Below are positions 36,201 through 45,282 of a stretch of 64,000 bases of DNA, piece after piece. The notes under the pieces are model-generated. The model worked only from the letters and a program-made list of their open reading frames with translations, did no database searches and had not been told where the DNA came from. The stretch is from Melitaea cinxia. Its lineage: Eukaryota; Arthropoda; Insecta; Lepidoptera; Nymphalidae. The stretch's first letter is position 1. Each line of letters opens with the position of its first letter. The stretch covers positions 9,459,206-9,523,205 of the forward strand of contig NC_059396.1 in NCBI RefSeq assembly GCF_905220565.1. The letters are read 5' to 3'. Position numbers and translations under genes: made by a program.

Positions 36201-38703
36201 TTTACTGGTGAGTGTGTGGGTATATTAGAGGCTTGTCTATTTATAGAGAGCCATAATATATCTAGCGCTGTCATCTTTTCTGACTCAAAAAGTGCCCTGG
36301 AATCCATTATTATCAACCCTATTTATAATAAATTAAACAGTGATATCATCTTAAATATTAGAAACTCTCTACTCAAAAGTTCAAGTAAAGGCCTAAACAT
36401 TACTTTAGTTTGGATCCCAGGACACTCAGGCATTAGAGGTAATGAGGTAGCGGATTCTCTTGCGAAGCAGGCTACTTTCCATCAGGTGGACAATAAAAAC
36501 TACAGGTATCAAACTTACGATATCCTCAATCTTCCTCAGAGACAAGCATACCAATCTTGGCAGAACGACTGGGATAAGACCAACAAAATAAAAGGAAGAT
36601 TTTATGCCTCATTCCAACCCATTATTCCAAGAAAACCATGGTTTTCAAAGTTCAAGAAATTGAATAAAAAATCTGTCTCTATTTTATGTAGAATTCGTTT
36701 AGGCCATTGCTGTACCCCAGTCTTTCTAAATAAAATTAGAATAAGAGACTCCTCTCTGTGCGAGTGTTTGAAGAGGGGTCCCTCGACCATATTTTCTTCG
36801 CCTGTCGTAACAACTCATTCACTATATACAATCTTCTTCCTGAATTGAACATCCCTCTTCCTATGAATGTTTCCTCTCTACTAAACTTTTACAACAACCC
36901 CGAATTGGTATTTCTCCTATCCAAATTTATTAACATTAATAACATTAAATTATAATTTTTATGAATTTGAGGCAAAGACTGTATGCTATTTATTGCAATA
37001 AATAATTATATTACATGGTTAGATATTAATAATTATATTACATTTTGTAGAGTAGAATTATGTTTAGACCCTACCCTAGATGTATAACTCCCTGATAATT
37101 ACTAAAATATTTGTTATATTTGTCTGCAGGTAACAAAACCCAAACAATTGTTCTTTCTTGCATCAAAAACTAGTTTCCTCCGTAATTTACATAATCTCAT
37201 ACTTGACACTGGCAGAATGTTGCACAACGAATAGTTGCGACGCTGACATGCCATAAATTAAAGAAGAAGAAGAAGAAGATTCATTTTTTTTCATCACCCA
37301 TATTCTTTCCGTTCAGTAGGTATATATAATTTAGCCCAAATAATTTAATTTAAATTTAAATTTCACTTGCCAGATTTTAACAATATAAACATAAAAAACT
37401 ACATTATTTTAAAAAGCTGGAGGCCTTCAATTAGCTTTGCCGCCCCGGGCCTCTGACGGGCTTAGTCCGCCATTGTACATCCTCTTAATAATACATTTAA
37501 ATAAACAAACACTACTTATTTACCATATAGAGATATAAACAAAGAACTTACTTTTGCAGTTGTAAACATAACAAGTCCTTCGTTATCAAATTCCACATCT
37601 CTACAGGCTTTTGTATGCAGTTCCAGAGTATTTACAAGTTTTGTTTCATCATTGCTATACTCATAAAGCATAACATCACCTACTATATTTGCTAATGCTA
37701 TTATATTTTTGGAAGGATGAAATGAAATGTCTACAATAAAGTCATCACATTTTATACTCGGAGGGTGGTCTCGAAGTTTATTTTTTTCTGCTTTAATAGC
37801 TTTAACTACTTCGTCTTCATCTTCCGAGTTGTCATGGCTTCCATCCTGATGATTGGTTTGATCATTTTGCTGCTCTTCCTCATCCTCTCCTTCTGAAATA
37901 TTAAATAACACTGATAATATTAATAAGTATTTAAAACCTGGGTGTATTCGCTGTGTGGCTACGGTAGTAAAGAATATAGCCACCACCTCTCTTCCCCTGG
38001 GTGTCGTAAGAGGCGACTAAAGGATAACACAGTTCCACTACGACCTTGGAACTTAAAAAGCCGACCGATGGGGGGATAGCCATGCAACAGCTACTTTTTA
38101 AATACACAAGTCGAAAATGGAGAACAGCGTCTTCGGTGTGACAAAGCCAGCTCTGCGGTTACCAACCCCGCTATCCAGCGTGGTGACTATGGGCAAAACA
38201 CATGAGTTCACGCCATTATTGGCGTGAATCTGTGGAGGTCTATGTCTAGCAGTGGACTGTGATAGGCTGAAATGATGATGATTTAAAAACAGTTGATAGA
38301 ATAACCTGCTTACTGAAGTTTAGCATTATAAGTTAAAAATGGTATTAAAACATAAAAAGAGAATAAATTGCACATAAAAAAAAAATACTTAGATTAACAT
38401 CCCGCTGTATCGTTAACTTCTAAAGAAAAATAACATTAAAATGAAACTTTTTGTAGTGTTTGTAGGTATATACAATTAATATGAAAGCCTTTGCCAAATG
38501 CATGATTACTAATATCATATATTTTACAAATATTACAAGTTCTTTAACTAACAAACTGTTAATAAAATTTTAAAATTGGCTTTTTAAAAAACAAACTTAC
38601 CACTTAACAACATATTATCATCATTATTTTCAAACTCTTCATCAGAGCTGATACTGCTATCATCAGATGAATCCTTATCGAAATCTCGAAAGTCTAAGGT
38701 CAT
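18296..38703 (-). CDS. WDR55: WD repeat-containing protein 55 homolog, 5 exons
   Basis: Exons (minus): 38703-38601, 37892-37552, 24701-24584, 21677-21509, 18794-18296. All GT-AG borders and phases agree, giving 409 residues. WDR55 (yeast Jip5) is a nucleolar WD40 protein needed for rRNA processing. Residues 1-80 are acidic (SSDDSSISSDEEFENNDDN, then an EDEEE/Gln-Asn/DEDE stretch). Next comes the conserved opening of the propeller (DFIVDISFHPSKNIIALANI). Exon 4 holds a clear WD repeat (DDSGTVKLWDMR), exon 5 the last ones (SGEDGILRAA, ASCSHNNDVKFWN). A Lys-rich tail (QNKKKD) could be a nuclear signal. The coding frame is clean. The introns hold almost all of the 20.4-kb span: intron 2 is 12.85 kb of nested transposons, intron 4 holds a Harbinger derivative, intron 1 a retroposon. 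Confidence 0.95.
19434..20402 (+). mobile_element. PIF/Harbinger derivative, internally deleted
   Basis: The ends are GGGCGGAGTTCAC and its inverse, flanked by TTA on both sides, the 3-bp target of PIF/Harbinger elements. The inner inverted repeats extend imperfectly for over 100 bp, with recurring 'gttaa' and 'cagccgatta' motifs. The short frame at 19815-20132 starts with transposase-like sequence (see next entry). It lies in intron 4 of WDR55. Confidence 0.85.
19770..20132 (+). pseudogene. Harbinger transposase N-terminal fragment
   Basis: The frame reads RRNYYEEYNYSSFKTRFRLS and then SKSSLEK, matching the N-terminus of insect Harbinger (HARBI1-type) transposases ahead of the catalytic domain. 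After about 40 residues the similarity ends, and the DDE domain is missing. Confidence 0.75.
20622..21014. repeat. ~385-bp direct repeat, copy 1
   Basis: It matches 22629-23009 over nearly its full length, from 'gtatatatagtttag' to 'cctgttataacccacgtc'. It contains a fragment of the 'accgacttcc' repeat (minus) and a dense cluster of TAACAG/CTGTTA motifs at 20915-21005. It lies in WDR55 intron 4. Confidence 0.8.
21060..21215. repeat. GC-rich repeat with hairpin
   Basis: 'gtaacaaaacgcagac' and 'gtctgcattttgttac' form an inverted repeat around a GC-rich loop (about 21096-21145). A second small hairpin follows (gcgaagggtcttcgc). It looks like the end of a transposable element that I cannot name. 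Confidence 0.45.
22629..23009. repeat. ~385-bp direct repeat, copy 2
   Basis: It pairs with 20622-21014, about 2 kb away, in WDR55 intron 3. The sequence after the shared end is different, so the unit ends at 'acccacgtc'. Confidence 0.8.
23490..24566 (+). mobile_element. 5'-truncated LINE in WDR55 intron 3
   Basis: The frame 23509-24063 (184 residues) is the end of a non-LTR retrotransposon polyprotein (LEYGSVVWSPSYVVHSQRLE, then IQRAFTRYLAF and FKNQILKSIAGCN). The 3' end is an (AAAT)n-type tail at 24539-24566. It is antisense to WDR55, and its tail stops 16 bases from the exon 3 splice donor. The clade is probably Jockey-like, which is inference. Confidence 0.8.
24776..24845 (-). mobile_element. 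LINE tail fragment
   Basis: On the minus strand 'caataaagtgtattgtattg' looks like the 3' tail of a LINE with (ATTGT)n. Only the end is present. Confidence 0.4.
24935..25104 (+). repeat. Inverted-repeat partner, left
   Basis: It matches the reverse complement of 37352-37512 ('aagaggatgtacaatggc', then 'aaatctggcaagtgaaatt'). The two copies lie near opposite ends of WDR55 intron 2 with the nested LINE between them. Confidence 0.7.
25111..25308 (+). mobile_element. (ATG)n-tailed retroposon, partial
   Basis: It is a 3' part of the family at 37948-38284, sharing that copy's variants (ccgatggggggaaagccatg, actttttaaatacacaagtc). It ends at the 'aggctgaaatgat' tail. Confidence 0.7.
25331..25626 (-). 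repeat. Dispersed 'ctagct' repeat, reverse orientation
   Basis: It runs from 'tctataatataaaaatgagtc' to 'gatacgaagttcgccgggtc' and 'agctag', a known lepidopteran repeat layout. The I-like LINE inserted just beside it. Confidence 0.6.
25850..27226 (+). CDS. LINE ORF1 protein (gag-like, zinc knuckles)
   Basis: This protein has 458 residues. The N-terminal half holds an RNA-binding-like region. At about residues 240-300 there are three Cys/His knuckles: CFNCCRFGHTKTQC (CX2CX4HX4C), CYNCTKNHTGEGC and CLYCSGGHTAISKSC. It is expected to coat the element RNA. The last 35 bases overlap ORF2 in another frame. The frame is uninterrupted. Confidence 0.92.
   Translation: MEDNDPPDPSVPPDKNASDFYFTPILSAPLSSFTAVENAVGKKRPLESVKDTIPNKQAKQNDYRIHYSNMDKPPYLVHVSRNESDPAANTTLNPIKFGQFLKTHRFPGIANDGLKRVGRNRVSVTFNTPQDANSFMNHPLALQNGYRTSIPTYNITRMGVVREIPVDWSIEEIAENLEVPQGCRKIIKVRRINRKVINNGIPEWQPTQSVILTFDGQTLPTRVLCFYMALKVELYKYPTIQCFNCCRFGHTKTQCRSKPRCYNCTKNHTGEGCPSTVDDPICLYCSGGHTAISKSCPEYIRQSNIKLIMAEKNISYEEASKTIPPSYRSYADIAKSTNSSSPLNINPPHRTPSIPITSFKKTVLATRKQRPVLSPGYDKQAHQDILNEFNMPESQNGCALNNTSTIDTESSNINNLLLTLLVDILSKNELTITDHVANKLISILNSYNGPTQVSSVER
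27192..29090 (+). pseudogene. LINE ORF2, 5' part: endonuclease and RT to motif B
   Basis: This is 633 codons from the ATG at 27192 to the insertion point. Residues 1-220 are an APE-type endonuclease (LQWNARSIQNKK, ITETWL, LGDFNCHNSMWG, SDHYPI). The reverse transcriptase follows: YRPIALSSTFSK, QFGFRKGLCTTDSL, motif A FLDITAAYDNV, motif B LPQGCVLSPI. The foldback element follows exactly on a codon boundary, and the frame continues in phase at 35136. Confidence 0.92.
29091..29565 (+). repeat. Foldback outer inverted repeat, left
   Basis: It is nearly identical in reverse to 34651-35126, including the 'gaggaacgttgatagatg' and 'gcgagcaattatcgtcatg' blocks. The few differences include a small substitution cluster near 29508-29515 ('tttatgtgacatac'). 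Confidence 0.92.
29566..32400 (+). repeat. Tandem ~174-bp repeat array, left arm
   Basis: Marker 'gagggacctccaaagaggtt' or a variant recurs every 171-175 bp (for example 29988, 30159, 30332, 30506, 30680, 30854), with one short spacing of 151 before 32047. Units fall into subtypes: one has 'cttcgacttcgactgattcg', another 'atcgatttctacatgttccg'. The unit at 30336 is repeated almost exactly at 30510, and a two-unit block of 348 bp at 30721 at 31069. Confidence 0.92.
32401..33330. other. Foldback core
   Basis: This is unique AT-rich sequence between the arms. The only frame of note (33108-33383, 91 residues) runs into the right array and resembles no family I know. There is no transposase. Confidence 0.6.
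33331..34650 (-). repeat. Tandem ~174-bp repeat array, right arm
   Basis: About 8 units are inverted relative to the left array; the marker 'gaggtccctcaatgattta' or a variant recurs at about 33363, 33537, 33711, 33884, 34058, 34232, 34405 and 34578. Confidence 0.9.
34651..35126 (-). repeat. Foldback outer inverted repeat, right
   Basis: It pairs with 29091-29565. It ends in CAAGTTCACACAGCC immediately before the second 9-bp duplication. Confidence 0.92.
35136..36955 (+). pseudogene. LINE ORF2, 3' part: RT motif C, RNase H, CCHC
   Basis: It continues ORF2 after the foldback element. Motif C is LQYADDLVLY. RNase H residues are visible: Asp in LFFTDAS, Glu in TGECVGILEA, Asp in IFSDSKSAL, and WIPGHSGIRGNEVADSLAK. 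A frameshift near 36765 moves the end (EEGSLDHIFFACRNN to INNIKL, stop at 36953-36955) into another frame; the first frame runs on to 36848. That shift is damage independent of the foldback insertion. Confidence 0.9.
37352..37512 (-). repeat. Inverted-repeat partner, right
   Basis: It is the reverse complement of 24935-25104 with few differences. It lies about 40 bp from the WDR55 exon 2 donor. Confidence 0.7.
37948..38284 (+). mobile_element. (ATG)n-tailed retroposon in WDR55 intron 1
   Basis: It starts 'cgctgtgtggctacggtagt' and ends 'gctgaaatgatgatgat'. Full-length copies of the family run about 330 bp. It is inserted antisense to WDR55. Confidence 0.8.
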
Positions 38704-38819
38704 GGCGAAATATTCATTCACAAACTTTAAATACTACTACTACTACTAGGTAGGTATCTTTTTTCTATAACTTAGGTTATATTATACAATACAAAGAGTA
38801 GGTAATAGGTATATAAGGT

Positions 38820-38960
38820 AAAGAGATGTCACTTCATAGACACGGTTGAGCTCCGGGTTCAAGGTTTACTATATTTCAGAGTACCAACTTTGTGGTTAAG
38901 GTCTATTTTTTTGTTAATTTGGTAATAATAAAGCAGTGTTGTCAAATATTATCGTACCCA
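38820..38960 (-). promoter_or_regulatory. WDR55 upstream segment, present in three copies
   Basis: It lies 117-257 bp upstream of the WDR55 start codon. The reverse complement matches 48035-48190 and 50070-50240, from the 'aataatatttg(g/a)acaacact' block through 'caaagttggta' to 'tctttacctttatata'. It probably holds core promoter or 5' UTR, inferred from position only. A TATCGATA, the DREF-type element, is at 39172-39179. Confidence 0.5.
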
Positions 38961-39053
38961 TAGAGCAACACAGTAGGGGAGTAGCTATGGCATTTTTTAC
39001 TACAAAACTGTCTGTTATTTTTTGCGGGGGAAATTACACACATGCACACATTT

Positions 39054-39078
39054 TCCACACACACACACACACACACAT
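39054..39078. repeat. (CA)n microsatellite
   Basis: About ten CA units upstream of WDR55. Confidence 0.8.
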
Positions 39079-39734
39079 AGACACATTCTGTGTCATTACA
39101 TTGTAATGACATGCCGCAACTACACTGACAAGTTACTTACAGCCGTGGTTGTAACAACTGTCGATATGCATTATCGATAAAATCAAGTACTCGGTTAGGG
39201 AATTTAGGTTTTTAACGTGATACAAAGGCAAGATGTTATTATAAAAATTGACTTTATTTATTATTTATATAATTTTAAAAACCAGTGATAGCTGTATCTA
39301 TCACTGGTTTTTAAAATGGATTAATTTTCTATATATATGACGAATACATTTTTGGGGGTTTTCTTTCTTCATTAAGAAAGAAATTCTTGTACCGGTATAT
39401 TTTTCCATTGTTAATCTTGCCAGTTCGAAATTATGATTTGTAAAATCATTTTTGTGTGAATGGTAACTGATGGAAAAAAGTTTTCGCCAATAAACTTTCT
39501 TAAGGGATGTGTTACGATCTCATGCGTGGTACATGATCGTGTAGGTTTCTTGTCGTCACTTAAAATTCTGCTAGATTGAATGATTGTTTGACACTGAAAG
39601 GATGGATTTAACATTGTTAATTTCAAAGTTGATAAATCTATGCTTCATTTCACTACTATGACTAAGTTAAACTACATCAGGTGGACTGATTTACGCTTGA
39701 TTACCTTGTACATGAGATAAAAAAAACTTACGGG

Positions 39735-39930
39735 ACAAAAACAGTCTGGCTTTAGTGTTGGTTTGGTGCCCTCAACTAATTTCCTTCTATTGTTCGCCAA
39801 CACCTGGAAGTCAGAGGTATTGAAATGATCTGAACAAATGACACTTTTTTTGTGGGCGTCCAGGTTAGTCTGTTATTACGAAAAATAAAACCATGTATCC
39901 CTTAAATTTGGATCTTTAGGAAACCTGCCA
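39735..39930 (-). pseudogene. THAP-domain fragment
   Basis: On the minus strand FPKDPNLRDTW is followed, after a +1 frameshift, by LTWTPTKKSVICSDHF, NTSDF and RRKLVEGTKPTLKP, which is the order of a THAP zinc finger (C2CH). The first Cys pair is not visible. A GTAAG follows at about 39727-39731. THAP domains occur in genes and in P and Kolobok transposons. With the frameshift it is best read as a relic. Confidence 0.6.
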
Positions 39931-40256
39931 AATTTTTATATAAAACATTATGGTCGAAGTTCACATGAAGTAATTCTAGTAAAACGTGTTATAGTCTGGC
40001 TAACGAAAGTAGATACTCGATTTTTTTGCATACTTTTTAAATGAAAACACTATAAGGTCTGTAGGGTTCCCACTGTTGGGTATATTACCTCTTTAATCGG
40101 GGAATATCTAGCCGTAACCTACTAAGATTTAAATATAAATAATATTAAAACCAATGCAAAACCTTAATTAATCCAATAACTACGTCTGAAAACACAATTA
40201 GAATTTAGGACAATATAAATAAAAATAGTAACAAAGTTAAAATAGTAAGTTCAAGT

Positions 40257-41157
40257 ACTTGGGGCATTGGGTAAATGCAAATCAGAGCGATGATATGGAC
40301 ATGGAACGGGAACGTAGGGCGCTGGCGGTCAGAAGTAACATGCTTATCCGCAGGTTTGCAAAGTGCACAAATGAAGTTAAAATAACTCTATTCAGAGCAT
40401 ACTGCCAATCTTTTTACACTTGCAGTCTGTGGATTAAATATACCAAGAAGGCCTACAGCGTCCTGCGTGTCCAGTATAATAATGCGTTTAGGGCGCTGTT
40501 GAGGCTCCCGCGACACTGCAGTGCCTCGGGGATGTTCGCAGAGGAGCATACAGATGGCTTTCAGGCAATTATGCGTAAGCGTGTGGCATCTCTGTGGAGG
40601 CGGATACGCAAGAGCACAAACAGCATCCTGCGTACAGTCGCGGACCAGTTTGACGGATCCATAATAAAGCATTGGATCACCATGCATGTTATGCCGTCGG
40701 AACGAGCCGCTAAATAAATTAATAACATTAGCATGATAGGTACATACGATATGGATGAAAGCCACGAAGAGTGAAAGGAGGATTGCATTACACTGATTAA
40801 CTTGATATATATATATATTTTTTCATGTCTATTTTGTGTTTTGTGTTTTAATTCATTGTATTTAACTCCTTAATTACAAATTGTTAATAATGATAATGAA
40901 ATGGTAAATAAATTAATAAGTAAATTATAATTCACATTAATATAATATTGAAAAAAAAGGAATGCACATTTTAGTTGTTTCAATATTATTATTATTATTA
41001 AAAACCATTATTATAGTTATTGTTAATTCAAAATTTATTAAAATGTAATTATTTAATTATTTAAATGTAATTGTACTAACATTAGATTATAAGCAACATT
41101 GTTACTAACACTATATGGGCTAGTCCTGAAATAAAGATTATTATTATTATTATTATA
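40257..41157 (+). mobile_element. 5'-truncated LINE, target of the Dong insertion
   Basis: The frame 40259-40717 (152 residues) is a LINE C-terminus (LFRAYCQSFYTCSLWIKYTK, then VQYNNAFRALLRLPRHCSASG). The 3' end reads 'ggctagtcctgaaataaag' and (TTA)n at 41138-41156. A tail-only copy is at 53463-53562. Confidence 0.85.
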
Positions 41158-44100
41158 CTGAAGGTCACTCCGCCCGCCCAATACATAATAGATACATATA
41201 TTATAATAACTACTTATATAAATAATATAGTAAATTTACTTATACTTACATATATAAATATAAGCGGGTGGAGGAATACGCCCCGGCAGGGAGATCAAAC
41301 GGCCGGGGGTTAGGGCTGTAGGCTGAGAAACCGGCGGACAATCCTAGCCGAGTCAAGTAACACCGCCTTCTGCATCCTGGCTGCGAGCGAACCGTCCCGG
41401 ATCCCCAGTTGCCTCAGATGGTGAGCGAGGCTAACCGGGATCAAACCGTTGGCAGATATTACGATAGGGATTATTTCAGCAGACCCTACACCCCACATGT
41501 CGACAATCTCGTGCGCCAGATCCAGATATTTACGTTTTTTCTCAGTCTCGGCTTTCACGAGGTTCTCGTCATGCGGGACGGTGATGTCCACTAAAAATAC
41601 CCTCGACCGTGCCCTGTCCATCACCACGATATCAGGCTTGTTCGCCAGTATCGTCCTGTCTGTGGCGATAGGCAGGTTCCAGTAGAGCCGGACTCCGTCG
41701 CGTTCGAGTACTGGCACCGGTGAGTATTGGTAGTACGGCATCCTTTGTTCCAGGAGACCGTACATAAGAGCAAGCTCTTGGTGGAGAATCTTGGCCACTT
41801 GGTTGTGTCTGTGCAAGTACTCAGTATTAGCAAGCGCGGAACAACCCGAAAGCACATGCCTGAGTGACTCACCGGGATGACGACAGGCTCGACAGAAGTC
41901 GGGAGTGCCATCCTTCAGGACGTGCTTTCGGTAGTAGTTCGTCTTGACCACCTGATCTTGTATTGCACAGACAAAACCTTCGGTTTCCCCAAAGAGGTCG
42001 CCGAATCGCAGCCACTGCACGGAGGCCTTACTGTCCACGTGAGGCGCGTGAAGCGCCTTGTAGAACCGTCCATGCAGTTCCTTCTCCATCCATATGGTCT
42101 CCCGGTCAGAGGTGCTCAGTACGACCGGTTTCTGCCAGTTCTCTTTGGCCAAGGCTAGGGGGGTTAGTCCTTTGTCACACATTGAAACGTCACCATGCAA
42201 AGCGTTGTCCCGTCTCGTTTCAAAGTAGGCCCTGAGGCTGCACACCTCGCGGTTATGCATGGTCTTAGCGCTTAACATGCCTCGACCACCACACTTCTCA
42301 TGTCTTCTCATGTCTCATGACCGACGACTTAGGGTGATGCACGCGATGGTACGTCATAGTTGTGCGGACTCTTCTGTCCAGGGCGTCAAGTTCGGTCTGA
42401 GTCCATCTGAGTATGCCAAAGGTGTACAAGAGAGTGGGCATGACCTAAGCGTTATAGGCTCGGACCTTGTTGGCTCCAGACAAGTAGCTCCGAAGAACTT
42501 TTATCAGCCGTCCAAAAAAGATTTCACAAACTGCCTGTTTCATGTCCACTTCCTTCACCCCTATGCAGTGTGACATACCCAGATACCGGTAAGATTCAGC
42601 TTCGGAAAGGGTCTTGAATGATGTTAATTCGAGACTAAGCTGCGACGATTGAATCACCTGACCCCTGTCCACATGCACGACCGCACACTTATCCACTCCA
42701 AGCTGCATCCTGATGGAACTGCTGAACTCCGTAGTGATTTTCAGTAGTTCCTGCAGGCGTGCAGCGTTAGGTGCCAGCAATTTGAGGTCATCCATGTAGA
42801 GAAGGTGGAAGACTTTAGTACCTCCTCTCCGAAACTGAAAGCCTGGCCCCGAACGCTCCAGCAGGGTGCTTAGAGGGTTCAAGGACAAGCAGAACCATAG
42901 TGGACTCAGGCAATCACCCTGGAAAATACCCCTCCGTATCCTGATTGGGTCATCCGCACCCGTCAGTCGCTCGCCCTGGAGACATAGGATCGTGCTCCAT
43001 TGCCCCATACATACTCCGAGGAAGTCTCGAACTGCCTGGTCAATCTTGTACAGCTCGAGGACCCTCAGGAGCCATGAAGGAGGTACCGAGTCGAAAGCCT
43101 TTTTGTAGTCGATCCAGGCGGCCGAAAAGTTCCGACGGTTGCGTCTGACAAGCTGGCCCGCCACAGAGTCGATGAGAAGGAGCTCCTTTGTACCGCGACC
43201 GCCTCCACGACATCCGTTCTGAGCTGCAGACAAGATATTAAACTCACCAAGATGTCGTGAGATCTTACAGCTTAGAACGGACGTCAGTGTCTTGTAGATG
43301 GAGGTCAGACACGTTATGGGGCGGTAGTTGGTGGGATCTGCGGTGTTGGTGGACTTAGGAGCTAAGTGAGTGATCCCGGTAGTGAAAAGGTTCGGGAGTG
43401 TCTTCCGATCTATTGCCTCTTGGTATTGTCGAGCCAAGGTCGCATGGCAGACCGAGAGCCCTTTCAGCCAGTAGTGATGCAGACCGTCGGCCCCGGACTT
43501 TTCGAGTTCGGAGCCCGCCGGACCGCACCACTGACGTCCTCCGTAGAGATGGCGATTGGGTTCATCGGTTCGATTTTAGCACATGCGTCCTGAACCGCCG
43601 CAATCCAAGGGCCCTCCTCATGCTCCACCTCCCCTGACCATATGTTGCGCCAGAAGGCGACGAGGTCAACCGTACTCGGTTTTAGGGAAGCAGAGCCCGA
43701 TATCGGGTTCTCCAGCTTTCTATAGAACCTTTTCTGATCACTCACGAAGAGGCGATTTTGTCGAAAGCGCTCAACTCTCTCAGAGTACCTGCGAATGCGC
43801 TTTCCCCATGCCGCGATTCTCTGCTTCAGGCCGTCGATGCGCTCCGTTAGTTTATCGGCTATGTCAGGCTGATCGAGGCTGATGCCTAGCCCGTTGAAGG
43901 CCATTCTAACAGAGCGCACAATCCTTGGCCTTGTGTTGCCCGACCTGAAAGCTAGCAGCCTACCAATGAGGGCCCTGGCCAGGTCGATACGGCGTTCTAT
44001 TCTCCTCTTGCAGGCTGGTACGTCGCTATTCTTATGAGTAGCGCGTCCAGACTCCTGGGTCTTGGCTCCAACAAGGCGGTGCACCGCTAGAGCGGCGCCG

Positions 44101-45010
44101 AAGAGAATAAAACCCGTACCCTCCAAGCTGAGGCTGCCTTCCAAATAGGGAGGCAACAGTCTGTTGGCTGCCTCAATGGCATTCCGCGTCGCGGCATTGA
44201 GGGGGAGGCGAGAGAGTCGCTGTCTCATTTCCAGAGGAGCGCCTCGAGTCTCGGAAATCGCCTCTTGCAAGATCCCTCTCATCTATTTTACTTTTTGGGC
44301 GACTGCTCCCTCAGTGATCACCTCCACAGGCGCTTCGCTACGAACGCCTTCTTGTTGCGCTGACACTTCGTTGCGCGCCGTGGACACGGGTTCGACTTTA
44401 GGAGCAGCGTCACGTCGAAATCGTTCGAGCTCGGCGGCGTCAAATATGCCCTTTCGTTGGATGTACCGAGCTCGATCTGCCAGGTTCTGTTCCGTAATAG
44501 TTAGCGTAGGCTCAAGCAGTAGGAACTCGCGGTGTATTACTGCCCGGTAGCCAGTCCGCCCGGTTTCACGTCCTACAGCCCTATAGTACGCACGCATGAC
44601 ACTCTCGTTCATTTTCGGTGTCCATCTCATGCGACGTACTCCACCAGCGGCGGGCAACGAATGCTGAGTCCCTTGGAACTCTGTCGTCGCCAAGCCAACT
44701 GGTAGGGATGGTGGATAGCCCGACCGGTCAGGTGGTGGTGCCGGTCGGCGGGGTTGGCTGGCGGCCCGCATGCTGCCACGTCCAGCGCCAGCTCCAGACG
44801 CGCCCTGGCGTCCCCCAGGCAGCGGCCCTATGCGCCTTTCCAAATCATCCTCCATCATTTTTTTAGTTTTTTGAGTGCTAATATACTCACTTGGAGAGGC
44901 ACTCACGCTCTCCGAGGAGGCTGCGTAGATGTTATGCAGCTTTTGTTGCCCTTAGTCGCCTTTTACGACAGCCTAGGCGTAGGAAGGGGTGGTCCTATTC
45001 TACTCTGCTT
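41157..45010 (-). mobile_element. R4/Dong-type LINE in a TAA repeat
   Basis: This is a 3.85-kb minus-strand element with (TTA)n at both edges (41138-41156 and 45010-45030). R4/Dong elements insert specifically in TAA repeats. Protein order fits: Myb-like N-terminus, reverse transcriptase, then a CCHC motif and a restriction-enzyme-like endonuclease. GC content is visibly higher than in the surrounding DNA. Its 3' end recurs at 8283-8688. Confidence 0.9.
41310..44906 (-). pseudogene. Dong/R4 polyprotein, frameshifted
   Basis: Segments (minus): 44906-44283 has a Pro/Arg-rich start and the Myb-like RWTPKMNESVMRAYYRAVGR. 44282-43464 has AWGKRIRRYSERVERFRQNR, the region before the palm. 43437-42445 is the reverse transcriptase, with YRPITCLTSIYK, DYKKAFDSVPPSWL, FQGDCLSPLWF and the catalytic YMDDLKLL. 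42311-41310 has CRACRHPGESLRHVLSGC (CX2C...H...C) and the endonuclease (KPDIVVMD, then FLVDITVPHD). R4 elements have one ORF, so the changes of frame near 44283, 43465-43437 and 42445-42311 are damage. The copy is otherwise close to full length. Confidence 0.9.
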
Positions 45011-45282
45011 TTATTATTATTATTATTATAAATACTCGGCAACATAAATCTTGTTATAAACATTGACATATTTCGGCGATTTTAAAAGAGATTGGGAGGA
45101 ATCGGAATCAGAGTATGATAATAATTTAAAGAAAACAAATAAACAAGATTGCGCGTCTTTGATGTTGCCATAATGTATTTTTTTTAAATATGCCGCATTT
45201 TTTCATTATCTACTTTCATTAGCCACACTCTAATACTCATGAGTATTGTATTATATTTAATTTAATGCAATTTTATTATATA

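Larger units (their letters stand above)
25665..37277 (+). mobile_element. Full-length I-like LINE, split by a foldback element
   Basis: It is flanked by a 14-bp target duplication, GATTCATTTTTTTT (25651-25664 and 37278-37291). Removing the 6.0-kb insert leaves about 5.6 kb, the size of a complete element: a short 5' UTR, ORF1 with three zinc knuckles, ORF2 with endonuclease, reverse transcriptase and RNase H, and a 3' UTR ending in (GAA)n at about 37257-37277. RNase H plus the C-terminal CxC...H...C motif points to the I superfamily. It is antisense to the host gene WDR55. Both reading frames were nearly intact when the foldback element landed. Confidence 0.93.

Noticed and set aside
41409..42573. 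Several plus-strand frames over 41.4-44.9 kb
   Set aside because: They are antisense shadows of the GC-rich Dong polyprotein.
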